Shown: positions 43,308 to 51,483 of the stretch, one piece after another
Layout of the letters: the number at the start of each line of letters is the position of its first letter
How positions within the stretch are numbered: the first letter of the stretch is position 1
Origin: RFPW01 sp040401595
GTDB taxonomy: Bacteria; Pseudomonadota; Gammaproteobacteria; Burkholderiales; Burkholderiaceae_E
Assembly: GCA_040401595.1 (NCBI GenBank)
Contig: JBBAOE010000004.1
Location: 1-64,000 of the forward strand
Direction: 5' to 3'
DNA length: 64,000 bases
Translations under genes and position numbers: made by a program
Notes under the pieces: model-generated
What the model saw: only the letters and a program-made list of their open reading frames with translations
Told to the model about the DNA's origin: nothing
Databases searched by the model: none

Positions 43308-43523
43308 GAGTTTCGCTTCCAATTGGGGAAAGTTGGCCTGGCGATCGGCCGGTCCTCCCCAGGAGCGGTCGACGCTTTAGCGGAATTTTTAGGCCGCCCC
43401 GCAAGTTGTCTATTAAGTCGGCGGCAAAACGAATATAGCATCCCGTCCAACGCCTCTCTTGTCAGACTTTTCCCGTTGTCCCCGATTTTTTCTGGATTCA
43501 GCGCTGCGGCTGCGTGGCCGACC

Positions 43524-44429
43524 ATGGTCCACGCCGCAGCCTGGCTTCTTTCCCGCCTGCCACTGCGCCTGCTGCACGCGCTGGGCGCAGGCGCGGGCTT
43601 GGTGGTCTACGCCCTGTCGCCCGATTACCGTCAGAAGCTCGACCAGATGCTGGGCTTCGCCGGTCTGCGCAGCGGCGCAATGCGCCGACGGGCGGCGGCC
43701 GAGGCAGGCCGATTTGCACTCGAACTCCCCTGGGTCTGGCTGCGCCCGCTCGATGAGGTGCTGGCCCGAATCGGACCGATCGACTGGTCACCGCTCGATA
43801 CCGTCATGGCGGCCGGCAACGGGGTGTTGCTCCTCACCCCCCACCTGGGCTGCTTCGAAGTCGCAGCCCGGTGTCGGGCCAAGCTGGCCCCGATCACGGT
43901 CCTCTACAAGCCACCCCGCCAACCCGCCCTGCGGTCGCTGGTCGAGCGGGCCCGAGCCATCCCGGGTCTGACCGGCGCCCCGGCGAATCTGGCCGGGGTC
44001 CGCACGCTACTGCGGGCCCTGCGCCGCGGCGAGGTGGTAGGGCTGCTGCCGGACCAGGTGCCGGACGCCGGCGAGGGCGAATGGGCACCGTTCTTTGACC
44101 GGCCGGCCTACACGATGACCTTGCCGGGACGCTTGGCTCAGACCAGCGGTGCGGGTGTCTGCCTGCTGGTGGCCGAGCGACTCCCCCAGGGGCGCGGCTG
44201 GCGAGTCCACGTCGAGGCGTTCGCCGATACGCCGACACCCGCTGCCCTGAATGCGGGCATGGAACGGCTCGTGCGACGTTTTCCCGAGCAGTACCTCTGG
44301 GGCTATAACCGCTACAAGCAGCCAGCTGGCGCTCCACCCCCCGCCCCAACCTCCGCCCCAACCTCCGGGCCTGATCAAACCCCTGCATCCTCGCCATCAT
44401 CGACGCCCCCGGCACCGCCCCATCCATGA
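43524..44429 (+). CDS. lpxL: Lipid A biosynthesis lauroyl/myristoyl acyltransferase (LpxL/HtrB-like), copy 1
   Basis: Inner-membrane late acyltransferase that adds secondary acyl chains to lipid A. Starts MVHAAAWLLSRLPLRLLHALG; catalytic HX4E motif in LLTPHLGCFE, then LYKPPRQPAL and GLLPDQVPDAGEGEWAPFF. ATG 43524 is chosen because upstream codons lack family similarity. After the conserved end (YLWGYNRYKQP) there is a 31-residue Pro/Ser/Thr tail coded by C-rich 12-bp repeats (CCCCAACCTCCG twice), running into the next gene, whose ATG overlaps the TGA. Confidence 0.92.
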   Translation: MVHAAAWLLSRLPLRLLHALGAGAGLVVYALSPDYRQKLDQMLGFAGLRSGAMRRRAAAEAGRFALELPWVWLRPLDEVLARIGPIDWSPLDTVMAAGNGVLLLTPHLGCFEVAARCRAKLAPITVLYKPPRQPALRSLVERARAIPGLTGAPANLAGVRTLLRALRRGEVVGLLPDQVPDAGEGEWAPFFDRPAYTMTLPGRLAQTSGAGVCLLVAERLPQGRGWRVHVEAFADTPTPAALNAGMERLVRRFPEQYLWGYNRYKQPAGAPPPAPTSAPTSGPDQTPASSPSSTPPAPPHP

Positions 44430-45310
44430 CCGGGCGCTTCTTCTCCCGGCTCGCACTCGGCATTCTCCGCGCGATCTCAACGCTGCCCTATCCGGTCGTG
44501 AGCCGGATCGGTCTGGGTCTGGGAACCCTGCTCTGGTGGTTTGCCACACCGAGGCGGCGCATCACCCTGACCAACCTGCGTCGTTGTCTGCCCGAACTCA
44601 GCGAAGCGCAGCGTCGGGCGATTGCCCGCGAGCACTTTGCCTGTTTTGGTCGCACCTTTGTCGAACGGTTCATTTTCTGGTCCGGCTCGCCGGATCGGAT
44701 CCGCAGTCTGGTGCGCCTCGAAGGCGTCGAGCACTGGCGTTCACAAACCGAGCGCCCCGTGATCCTGATGGCCCCGCACTTCCTCGGTCTGGATGCCGGC
44801 GGACTGCGGATTCAGCTCGAGACCCGGTTTGTTTCCATGTATGCCAAACAGAAAAACCCCGTCCTCGACGAAGCGATGCGGGCGGGCCGCAGTCGCTTCA
44901 ATGCGCCGCTGCTACTGTCGCGTCAGGAGGGGCTTCGTCCGGCCCTGCGCGCCTTACGCACAGGAATCCCGTTCTATCTCCTGCCCGACATGGATCTGGG
45001 GCCGCGCGACGCCGTCTTTGTGCCCTTTTTCGGCATTCCCGCCGCCACTGTCACGACCCTGGCCCGGGTCGCCCGGCTCACCGACGCGGTCGTTGTCCCC
45101 GTGCTTACGACGCTCGAAGCCCAAGGGTATGTCACCCGATTTGATCAGCCCTGGGAGGATTTTCCGGGCGACGACGACACCGTCGCGGCCGCCCGCATGA
45201 ACGCCTATATTGAGAGCCAGGTTCGTCAGTGCCCAGCGCAGTATCTCTGGTCGCACAAGCGGTTCAAGACCCAGCCCCCAGGCGCGCCGCCGGTTTATCA
45301 GGATAATTGA
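44426..45310 (+). CDS. lpxL: Lipid A acyltransferase (LpxL/HtrB family), copy 2
   Basis: Second late acyltransferase, 294 residues, beginning MTGRFFSRLALGILRAISTLPYPVVSRIG. Catalytic HX4D in MAPHFLGLD, followed by SMYAKQKNPVLD, LLPDMDLGPRDAVFVPFFG and YLWSHKRFKT. Sequence is clearly different from copy 1 (HX4D versus HX4E), so the two may add different chains. Start overlaps the copy 1 stop (ATGA) and the stop is 3 bp before dapF. Confidence 0.93.
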   Translation: MTGRFFSRLALGILRAISTLPYPVVSRIGLGLGTLLWWFATPRRRITLTNLRRCLPELSEAQRRAIAREHFACFGRTFVERFIFWSGSPDRIRSLVRLEGVEHWRSQTERPVILMAPHFLGLDAGGLRIQLETRFVSMYAKQKNPVLDEAMRAGRSRFNAPLLLSRQEGLRPALRALRTGIPFYLLPDMDLGPRDAVFVPFFGIPAATVTTLARVARLTDAVVVPVLTTLEAQGYVTRFDQPWEDFPGDDDTVAAARMNAYIESQVRQCPAQYLWSHKRFKTQPPGAPPVYQDN

Positions 45311-45313
45311 GAG

Positions 45314-46243
45314 ATGGGCCTGCGATTTTCCAAAATGCACGGCGCAGGCAATGACTTCGTCGTCATTGACGCGCTGCGCCAACCCTTCCGACCCACGCCC
45401 GAGCTTTGTCGCTGGCTGGCTGACCGTCGAATGGGGATCGGCTGCGACCAGATCCTGATCGTCGAGGCGCCAACCCGGCCCGACGCGGATTTCCGTTATC
45501 GGATTTTCAATGCAGACGGCGGCGAAGTCGAGCAATGCGGTAACGGCGCCCGCTGCTTTGCCCAGTTTGTCCATGATCAAGGGCTGACGAGTGCCACCAC
45601 CCTGCGGGTCGAGACCCTCGGGGGACTCATCACACCGAGCCTCGAGGCCCACGGCAGCGTTCGGGTGGACATGGGAGCACCCCGTCTGAAACCAGCGCAA
45701 ATCCCGTTTGATGCAACGGGTCTCGCCTCGCGGGTCCAGGGCGAGGCCGAGGTTTGGGAATTGCCGCTGAGCGATGGTCGTACACGCGAAATCGTTGTGG
45801 TGTCGATGGGCAATCCCCATGCCGTGCAATGGGTTGCCGACCTCGATCGGGCGCCCGTGGCCGCCGAAGGGACCGAGATCGAACACCACCCCCGATTTCC
45901 CCGACGCGTCAATGTCGGATTCATCCAGATCATCGACCCGCACCAGGCCAGGCTGCGGGTGTGGGAGCGCGGGGCTGGCGAAACCCTAGCCTGCGGGACG
46001 GGCGCCTGCGCGGCGGCCGTCGCCGGGATCCAACTGGGGCTCCTGCGCAGTCCCGTGGCGATCACGACCCGAGGCGGTATTCTACGAATCGATTGGACGG
46101 GGTGGGATGCGGGTGCCGTTGGCGAAGCCGCCGCCCCGGTCTTCCTGACGGGACCTGCGCAGACCGTCTTTTCCGGGGAAATCGAACTCCCCACACTATC
46201 CACCCCTGAACCATCCGTCCAAGCCGTCCCGGAGACTTCGTGA
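45314..46243 (+). CDS. dapF: Diaminopimelate epimerase
   Basis: Interconverts LL- and meso-diaminopimelate for lysine and peptidoglycan. The 309-residue protein has both catalytic cysteines: C75 in EQCGNGARC and C227 in ACGTGACAAAV, plus KMHGAGNDFVV at the start. About 35 residues longer than the typical enzyme, with extra C-terminal residues ending in a Pro/Thr/Ser-rich tail. Followed by the DUF484 gene through a GTGA overlap. Confidence 0.97.
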   Translation: MGLRFSKMHGAGNDFVVIDALRQPFRPTPELCRWLADRRMGIGCDQILIVEAPTRPDADFRYRIFNADGGEVEQCGNGARCFAQFVHDQGLTSATTLRVETLGGLITPSLEAHGSVRVDMGAPRLKPAQIPFDATGLASRVQGEAEVWELPLSDGRTREIVVVSMGNPHAVQWVADLDRAPVAAEGTEIEHHPRFPRRVNVGFIQIIDPHQARLRVWERGAGETLACGTGACAAAVAGIQLGLLRSPVAITTRGGILRIDWTGWDAGAVGEAAAPVFLTGPAQTVFSGEIELPTLSTPEPSVQAVPETS

Positions 46244-46980
46244 ATTCCTTGCCCCCGAGTTCCGCCCCCGCGTTCCCCATGGAGCTGGCCGCCAGTCCGC
46301 TGCCGGACGCCGATGCGGTGGCCGATTTCCTACTCGCCCACCCGACCTTCCTGGAAGACCACCCCGAATTGCTGAGCGCGCTCCAGATCAGTCATCAGAG
46401 CGGCTCGCGAACCGTTTCACTGGTCGAGCGCCAGGTCGAGGTGCTGCGCCAGCGCTACAAGGCGCTGGAGTTGCGTATGGCCGACCTGCTCCGCCATGGC
46501 GAAGAGAACGAGGCCATCACACACCGGCTGCATCAATGGATGCGACCGCTCCTGTTGATTCGCGATCCGGCCGATCTGCCAGAGCAGGTGACGCGAGGGT
46601 TGCGCGAGGGGTTTTCCGTCCCCCAGGTTGCGCTGCGCCTCTGGGGCGTAAGCCCTCCGGCATCCGACCAGGACTGGGCGCAGCCGGTTGAAGAATCCAT
46701 TCAGGCCTGGGCCGATGCGAATCGGATCCCAATCTGTGGGCCACACACCGATCAGAGGGCTGCGGCCTGGTTTGAGGATGGCGGCGTCTCGACGCGCTCG
46801 ATGGCGATGATGTCGTTGCGTGTCGGTGCCAGCGCACAGGCGTTCGGCCTGCTGGTGCTGGGTTCGGCCGACGTGAATCGTTTTGATCCGGCCATGGGAA
46901 CCGCATTCCTCGAGCGCATTGCCGAGATCGCGAGCGCATCGCTGTCGCGCCTCCTGGCGCCGGCGCACGGATTGGCTTGA
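46240..46980 (+). CDS. DUF484 family protein
   Basis: A 246-residue cytosolic protein with the DUF484 opening DADAVADFLLAHPTFLEDHPELL, a coiled-coil RQVEVLRQRYKALELRMADLL and a GAF-like C-terminal domain ending LERIAEIASASLSRLL. Function unknown; the position between dapF and xerC is conserved in many proteobacteria. Starts at a GTG that overlaps the dapF stop (46240-46243). Confidence 0.92.
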   Translation: MNSLPPSSAPAFPMELAASPLPDADAVADFLLAHPTFLEDHPELLSALQISHQSGSRTVSLVERQVEVLRQRYKALELRMADLLRHGEENEAITHRLHQWMRPLLLIRDPADLPEQVTRGLREGFSVPQVALRLWGVSPPASDQDWAQPVEESIQAWADANRIPICGPHTDQRAAAWFEDGGVSTRSMAMMSLRVGASAQAFGLLVLGSADVNRFDPAMGTAFLERIAEIASASLSRLLAPAHGLA

Positions 46981-47026
46981 CGGATCGGACCCCGATGATG
47001 GGCCAAGCCTTCAAGCCGGGCCGACC

Positions 47027-48013
47027 ATGACCCCTCCAATCGAGGCCTGGCTCGAGCATCTGCGCGTCGAGCGCGGCTACGGTGCGCAAACGCTCGCAGC
47101 CTATGGCCGGGAAATGAGCGTCCTGGCCGACCCGATGCAAACCCCGAAGGCATTAGCGCAGGTCAGCGAAGCCGACCTCAGACGGGCGGTGGCGCAGGCC
47201 ATGCGTGACGGGCTTTCGCCGCGCTCAGTGGCGCGCCGGCTGTCGGCTTGGCGTGGTTTTTTTGACTGGTTCGCCCGCCACGGCGGTCCGCTCGCCAATC
47301 CGGCCCGACCCATTCGGGCGCCGCGCGCGGGCCGGCGACTGCCCAAAGCGATGTCGCCCGATGCAACCGCAGGCCTCCTGGACCAAGTTCCCGCCCTGAC
47401 CGTGCAAGTCAGTGGGTCCGGGTCCAACCCGTCCTCAAGCGCAGAATTTCTAGCGCTGCGCGACCACGCCATCGCAGAACTGTTCTATTCCTGCGGCCTG
47501 CGCCTGACGGAATTGGTCACCCTGGACTGCGTCTGGAGCGATCGGGGCGGCCAGCGCTCCAAAGGCTGGATCGACTTGCGCGAGCGTGAAGCAACCGTCC
47601 TGGGCAAAGGCAACAAGACGCGCTCGGTTCCCATTGGCGGGGTCGCCGCCCAGGCGCTGCTGCGCTGGCTGCAGATCCGCGCCCAATTTGTCCAGGCCCA
47701 TCCCGGGGCCGACCCCGATGCCTTGTTCCTGTCTGCCCGCGGGAGCCGGCTCGCCCCCCGGTCCGTGCAATCCCGTATTGAAGCCCTCGGTCGATCGCGC
47801 GGCGCCGCTGTGCGCCTGCACCCCCATGTCCTGCGTCACTCCTTCGCCAGCCACCTGCTGCAGTCGAGCGCTGACTTGCGCGGGGTCCAGGAACTGCTGG
47901 GACATGCCAATATCGCAACGACCCAAATCTATACGGCCCTCGACTTTCAGCGCCTGGCAGCGGTCTATGACGCAGCCCATCCGCGGGCGCGCCGACGCGG
48001 CGGTCCCTCGTGA
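47027..48013 (+). CDS. xerC: Tyrosine recombinase XerC
   Basis: Resolves chromosome dimers at dif with XerD. The 328-residue protein has all catalytic residues: R159 (CGLRLTEL), K194 (LGKGNK), H267 and R270 (HPHVLRH), H293 (LLGHANI) and Tyr302 (IYTALD). N-terminal SAM-like core-binding domain about 1-105. Starts at ATG 47027, 46 bp after DUF484. Stop overlaps the rlmI GTG start. Confidence 0.95.
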   Translation: MTPPIEAWLEHLRVERGYGAQTLAAYGREMSVLADPMQTPKALAQVSEADLRRAVAQAMRDGLSPRSVARRLSAWRGFFDWFARHGGPLANPARPIRAPRAGRRLPKAMSPDATAGLLDQVPALTVQVSGSGSNPSSSAEFLALRDHAIAELFYSCGLRLTELVTLDCVWSDRGGQRSKGWIDLREREATVLGKGNKTRSVPIGGVAAQALLRWLQIRAQFVQAHPGADPDALFLSARGSRLAPRSVQSRIEALGRSRGAAVRLHPHVLRHSFASHLLQSSADLRGVQELLGHANIATTQIYTALDFQRLAAVYDAAHPRARRRGGPS

Positions 48014-49359
48014 GTCGCCGCCCAGCGGTCGCCAAGACCCCGAAGGCCCGCCCGACGGCTGGACCAGCGAAACCCGTCGGACGCCCGGGGGCGCCCCGGC
48101 GCTCAGCGCCGCCCGAGCGCGCGCGGGTGAGTTTGCCGGCGGGCGTCGCGCCGGCGCAGGTGATCGTGCGCGCCGGCAAGGAACGATCGCTCGAACGACG
48201 CCACCCGTGGCTCTATGCGGGGGGGGTCGAACATGTCATCGGCGATCCCGCCTCAGGCGATACGGTCGCCCTGATCGACGCCAGTGGGGGCTTTCTGGCA
48301 TGGGCGGCCTGGAGTCCGCAATCCACCATCCGGGCCCGTGCCTGGTCGTTCGAGCGCGAGGATCGCATTGATCCCGCTTGGTTTAGGACCCGTATCCAGC
48401 GCGCCATCGAGCGCCGTCGTCATCTGCACGAGCGCACCGATGCCGTGCGCCTGATATTTGGCGAAGCCGATGGACTGCCCGGCCTGGTCGTTGACCGCTA
48501 CGGCTCGCAACTGGTCATTCAGTGCCTCGCCGCTGGCGTGGCCGCCCATCGGGAGGTGCTGGTCGACGCCCTGGTCGCGACGACTGGCTGCGTCGACGTC
48601 TATGAGCGCTCGGATGCAGCGGTTCGGGCCCGCGAAGGCCTCGAATCGACCACCGGCGTGTTGCGCGGGCGCGAGCCCAGCGGACCGATCGAGATCGTGG
48701 AAGACGGCATTCGTTACGGCGTCGATATCGTGTCGGGCCACAAGACCGGCTTCTACATCGACCAACGCGATAACCGGCGAGCCGTTCGCGACGAGATTGG
48801 GCGGCTGCGCCGGGATCGGACCGACCAGCCGATCACCATGCTGAACGCGTTCTCCTATACGGGCGGGTTCTCACTGGCCGCGCTGGCCGGTGGGGCAGCG
48901 AGTGCCCTGACCGTCGACTCCTCGGCCGAGGCCCTGGCGATGGCCCAGCACAATGCGCAGCGCAATGGCTTTGGGCCCGAGCAGCTGGTCGTCGCGCAAT
49001 CCGATGTCTTTGCCCTGCTGAGCGAAGCCGCGCAGCAGCAGCGCCGCTTTGATTTGATCGTGCTCGATCCGCCGAAGTTTGCCCCCTCCGCCTCGCATGT
49101 CGAGCGCGCCGCGCGCGCCTACAAGGAAATCAACCGTAAGGCCCTGGGCTTGCTCCATCCAGGCGGTGCGCTCTTCACCTTCTCCTGCTCCGGCGCGATC
49201 GACGTCGACTTGTTTCAGAAAATCGTTGCCGGTGCCGTCATCGATGCACAGGTCGATTGCAGCCTGGTCCGCCGACTGGGGGCGGGCGATGACCATCCGA
49301 TGGCGATGACGCATCCGGAGGGCGAGTATCTGAAGGGGCTGCTCTTGCGACGCAACTAA
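48010..49359 (+). CDS. rlmI: 23S rRNA (cytosine) methyltransferase, RlmI-like
   Basis: SAM-dependent m5C methyltransferase with a PUA domain. 449 residues: a basic Pro/Ala-rich start (about 1-50), PUA domain KERSLERRHPWLYAGGVE onward, then Rossmann domain with LNAFSYTGGFSLAALAGGA, VLDPPKFAPS and the catalytic-type TFSCSG segment. RlmI modifies C1962 of 23S rRNA in E. coli. The GTG start overlaps the xerC stop by 4 bp. Confidence 0.9.
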   Translation: MSRRPAVAKTPKARPTAGPAKPVGRPGAPRRSAPPERARVSLPAGVAPAQVIVRAGKERSLERRHPWLYAGGVEHVIGDPASGDTVALIDASGGFLAWAAWSPQSTIRARAWSFEREDRIDPAWFRTRIQRAIERRRHLHERTDAVRLIFGEADGLPGLVVDRYGSQLVIQCLAAGVAAHREVLVDALVATTGCVDVYERSDAAVRAREGLESTTGVLRGREPSGPIEIVEDGIRYGVDIVSGHKTGFYIDQRDNRRAVRDEIGRLRRDRTDQPITMLNAFSYTGGFSLAALAGGAASALTVDSSAEALAMAQHNAQRNGFGPEQLVVAQSDVFALLSEAAQQQRRFDLIVLDPPKFAPSASHVERAARAYKEINRKALGLLHPGGALFTFSCSGAIDVDLFQKIVAGAVIDAQVDCSLVRRLGAGDDHPMAMTHPEGEYLKGLLLRRN

Positions 49360-49414
49360 GCGCCGGCTGCGTTACACTGCCGCCCCGACCAGAGCCGATC
49401 CCAGGAGCCCCGCG

Positions 49415-50398
49415 ATGGCCGCCGTCCCCGAACTGATTCCCGTTACGATCCTCACCGGTTTTCTAGGCGCCGGAAAGACGACGCTGCTCAACCGCATCCT
49501 GCATGAGCAGCACGGACACAAGATTGCCGTGATCGAGAACGAATTCGGGGAAGAGGGGATCGATAACGAATTGCTGGTGCAGGAGCGCGAGGAGCGCATC
49601 GTCGAAATGAACAACGGCTGTATCTGCTGCACCGTGCGCGGCGATCTGGTACGAATTCTGGGCGATCTGGCCACGCGGCGGCGCGCCAAGCAAATCCAGT
49701 TCGAGCGCGTGATCATCGAAACCACCGGCCTGGCCGATCCATCGCCGGTGGCTCAAACCTTCTTCATCGACGATGAGATTGCCGAACGCTACCTCCTCGA
49801 TGCCGTCCTGACCGTGGTGGACGCGGTCCATGGGTCCAAGCAACTCGATGACAACCGCGAAGCGGTCGAACAGGTCGCGTTTGCCGACCGGATTCTGCTC
49901 TCGAAGACCGATCTGACGACGCCCGAACAGACCACAGCCCTGCGCGCCCGACTGGCCGGGATCAACCCCCGCGCGGCGATCCGCGAAGTGCATTTCGGCG
50001 AGACGCCGATCACCGATCTACTCGATATCCGGGGCTTTAACCTGAACGCGGTTCTTGAATTTTCGCCCGACTTTCTGGACAACGATGACCATGTCCATGA
50101 CGACGCGGTCGGCTCATTTGTCTTCCGGTCCGAGCGGGCATTCGACGTCCAGCGCCTCGAAGAGTTTCTGGGCGGCTTGGTTCAGGTTTACGGTCAGGAC
50201 ATGTTGCGGTATAAAGGCGTCCTTTTTGTCAAGAGTTCGGACCGGCGCTTGGTTTTTCAAGGCGTTCACCAGATGATGGGGGCGGACTACGGAAAACGGT
50301 GGCAACCGGGCGAGAAACCTGCAAGCAAGATGGTCTTCATCGGTCGAAATCTGCCACGCGAAACTTTTTTGCAGGGGCTCGAGCACTGCCTGGTGTGA
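49415..50398 (+). CDS. COG0523 (CobW/YjiA-type) metal-handling GTPase
   Basis: GTP-binding metallochaperone candidate of 327 residues. Walker A GFLGAGKTTLLN (about residues 15-26), a GCICC metal motif (C69, C71, C72), switch TTGLADPSPVA, SKTD guanine motif, and a His/Asp-rich loop DNDDHVHDDAVGSF. Members help supply zinc or cobalt to target proteins. It is directly upstream of a zinc-finger-less dksA. No Zur box was recognised. Confidence 0.9.
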   Translation: MAAVPELIPVTILTGFLGAGKTTLLNRILHEQHGHKIAVIENEFGEEGIDNELLVQEREERIVEMNNGCICCTVRGDLVRILGDLATRRRAKQIQFERVIIETTGLADPSPVAQTFFIDDEIAERYLLDAVLTVVDAVHGSKQLDDNREAVEQVAFADRILLSKTDLTTPEQTTALRARLAGINPRAAIREVHFGETPITDLLDIRGFNLNAVLEFSPDFLDNDDHVHDDAVGSFVFRSERAFDVQRLEEFLGGLVQVYGQDMLRYKGVLFVKSSDRRLVFQGVHQMMGADYGKRWQPGEKPASKMVFIGRNLPRETFLQGLEHCLV

Positions 50399-50486
50399 CG
50401 TGGCCGGGCCGATCGACGCGAAGACAGGATAGATCCGGCATTTGCCACAACGAACGCGGGCGAGCCCGCGAGGGCGGTACAGAGAC

Positions 50487-50936
50487 ATGGCAGCGACCAG
50501 CACCAAGACCAGCGCAGGCAAGTCGAAAAAGCCCCTCACCGAGGCTGAGCTCCGAGCGATGCCCGAGGATCAGTACATGTGCGATGCGCAGCTTGCGTTT
50601 TTCCGGTCGACCTTGCGCCGAATGGAAGACGAACTGCTCGCCAACGCTGGTGAGACCACCGAGCACCTGCGTGAGACGGTGATTGTTCCGGATCCGGCCG
50701 ACCGGGCGACGATCGAGGAGGAGCATGCGCTCGAGCTGCGCACGCGGGACCGCGAGCGCAAGCTGCTGAAGAAAATCCAGCAATCGATTGTCCGCATCGA
50801 CTCTGGCGAGTACGGCTGGTGTGAAGAAACCGGGGAAGCGATCGGCATCCCCCGCCTGCTCGCCCGCCCGACCGCGACCTTGTCGCTCGAGGCCCAGCAG
50901 CGGCGCGAGTTGCGCCAAAAACTCTACGGCGACTGA
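50487..50936 (+). CDS. dksA: RNA polymerase-binding transcription factor DksA
   Basis: Binds the RNA polymerase secondary channel and works with ppGpp to control rRNA and amino-acid promoters. 149 residues: coiled coil with the DxxDxA tip (D69, D72, A74), then the C-terminal region WCEETGEAIGIPRLLARPTATLSLEAQ. Of the four zinc-finger cysteines only one (C112) remains, the others being Thr, Leu/Ala, as in beta/alphaproteobacterial DksA that does not need zinc. ATG 50487 chosen; the frame extends farther upstream without similarity. The hslV reading frame begins immediately after its stop. Confidence 0.93.
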   Translation: MAATSTKTSAGKSKKPLTEAELRAMPEDQYMCDAQLAFFRSTLRRMEDELLANAGETTEHLRETVIVPDPADRATIEEEHALELRTRDRERKLLKKIQQSIVRIDSGEYGWCEETGEAIGIPRLLARPTATLSLEAQQRRELRQKLYGD

Positions 50937-50937
50937 T

Positions 50938-51483
50938 CTGGACCCGAGCATCTTTCACGGCACCACGATCCTCTCGGTTCGGCGGGGCAACAGCGTCGCC
51001 CTGGGCGGGGACGGTCAGGTCACGCTGGGTCATATCGTGGTGAAAGCGACCGCGCGGAAGGTGCGTCGCCTGCATCATGACCGGGTCCTGGCCGGATTTG
51101 CCGGTGGCACGGCCGACGCGTTCACGCTGTTCGAACGGTTTGAAGCCCAGTTGGAGCGGCACAACGGGCAGTTACTGCGCGCCGCGGTCGAGTTGGCCAA
51201 GGACTGGCGTACCGACCGAACCCTGCGTCGTCTCGAAGCCATGCTGGCGGTGGCCGATCGAGAACACTCCCTGATCCTGACCGGAACCGGCGACGTCCTG
51301 GAACCCGAATCCGGATTACTGGCGATTGGTTCGGGAGGGGCTTATGCGCAAGCAGCCGCGCGCGCCCTGCTCGATGTGTCCGATCTGCCGCCCCGTGAGA
51401 TCGTCTCCAAGGCACTCTCCATTGCCGGTGATCTGTGCATTTACACCAATCATCACCAAGTGATCGAGGTACTCGAAGGATGA
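50938..51483 (+). CDS. hslV: ATP-dependent protease subunit HslV (start codon uncertain)
   Basis: Threonine protease of the HslUV (ClpQY) complex. Conserved mature start FHGTTILSVRRGNSVALGGDGQVTLG, in which the first Thr is the nucleophile; GGTADAFTLFERFE, DRTLRRLEAML, and AIGSGGAYAQAAARAL follow. No ATG, GTG or TTG lies in frame between the dksA stop and the conserved N-terminus. The nearest near-cognate candidates are CTG 50938 (shown here; TGA then one T, then CTG) or ATC 50950. The next in-frame normal starts lie inside dksA. Function certain; initiation site not. Confidence 0.88.
   Translation: MDPSIFHGTTILSVRRGNSVALGGDGQVTLGHIVVKATARKVRRLHHDRVLAGFAGGTADAFTLFERFEAQLERHNGQLLRAAVELAKDWRTDRTLRRLEAMLAVADREHSLILTGTGDVLEPESGLLAIGSGGAYAQAAARALLDVSDLPPREIVSKALSIAGDLCIYTNHHQVIEVLEG

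Noticed and set aside
43308..43523. SAM-responsive riboswitch upstream of metK
   Set aside because: No SAM-I, SAM-II or SAH consensus blocks were recognised on the minus strand of this spacer.
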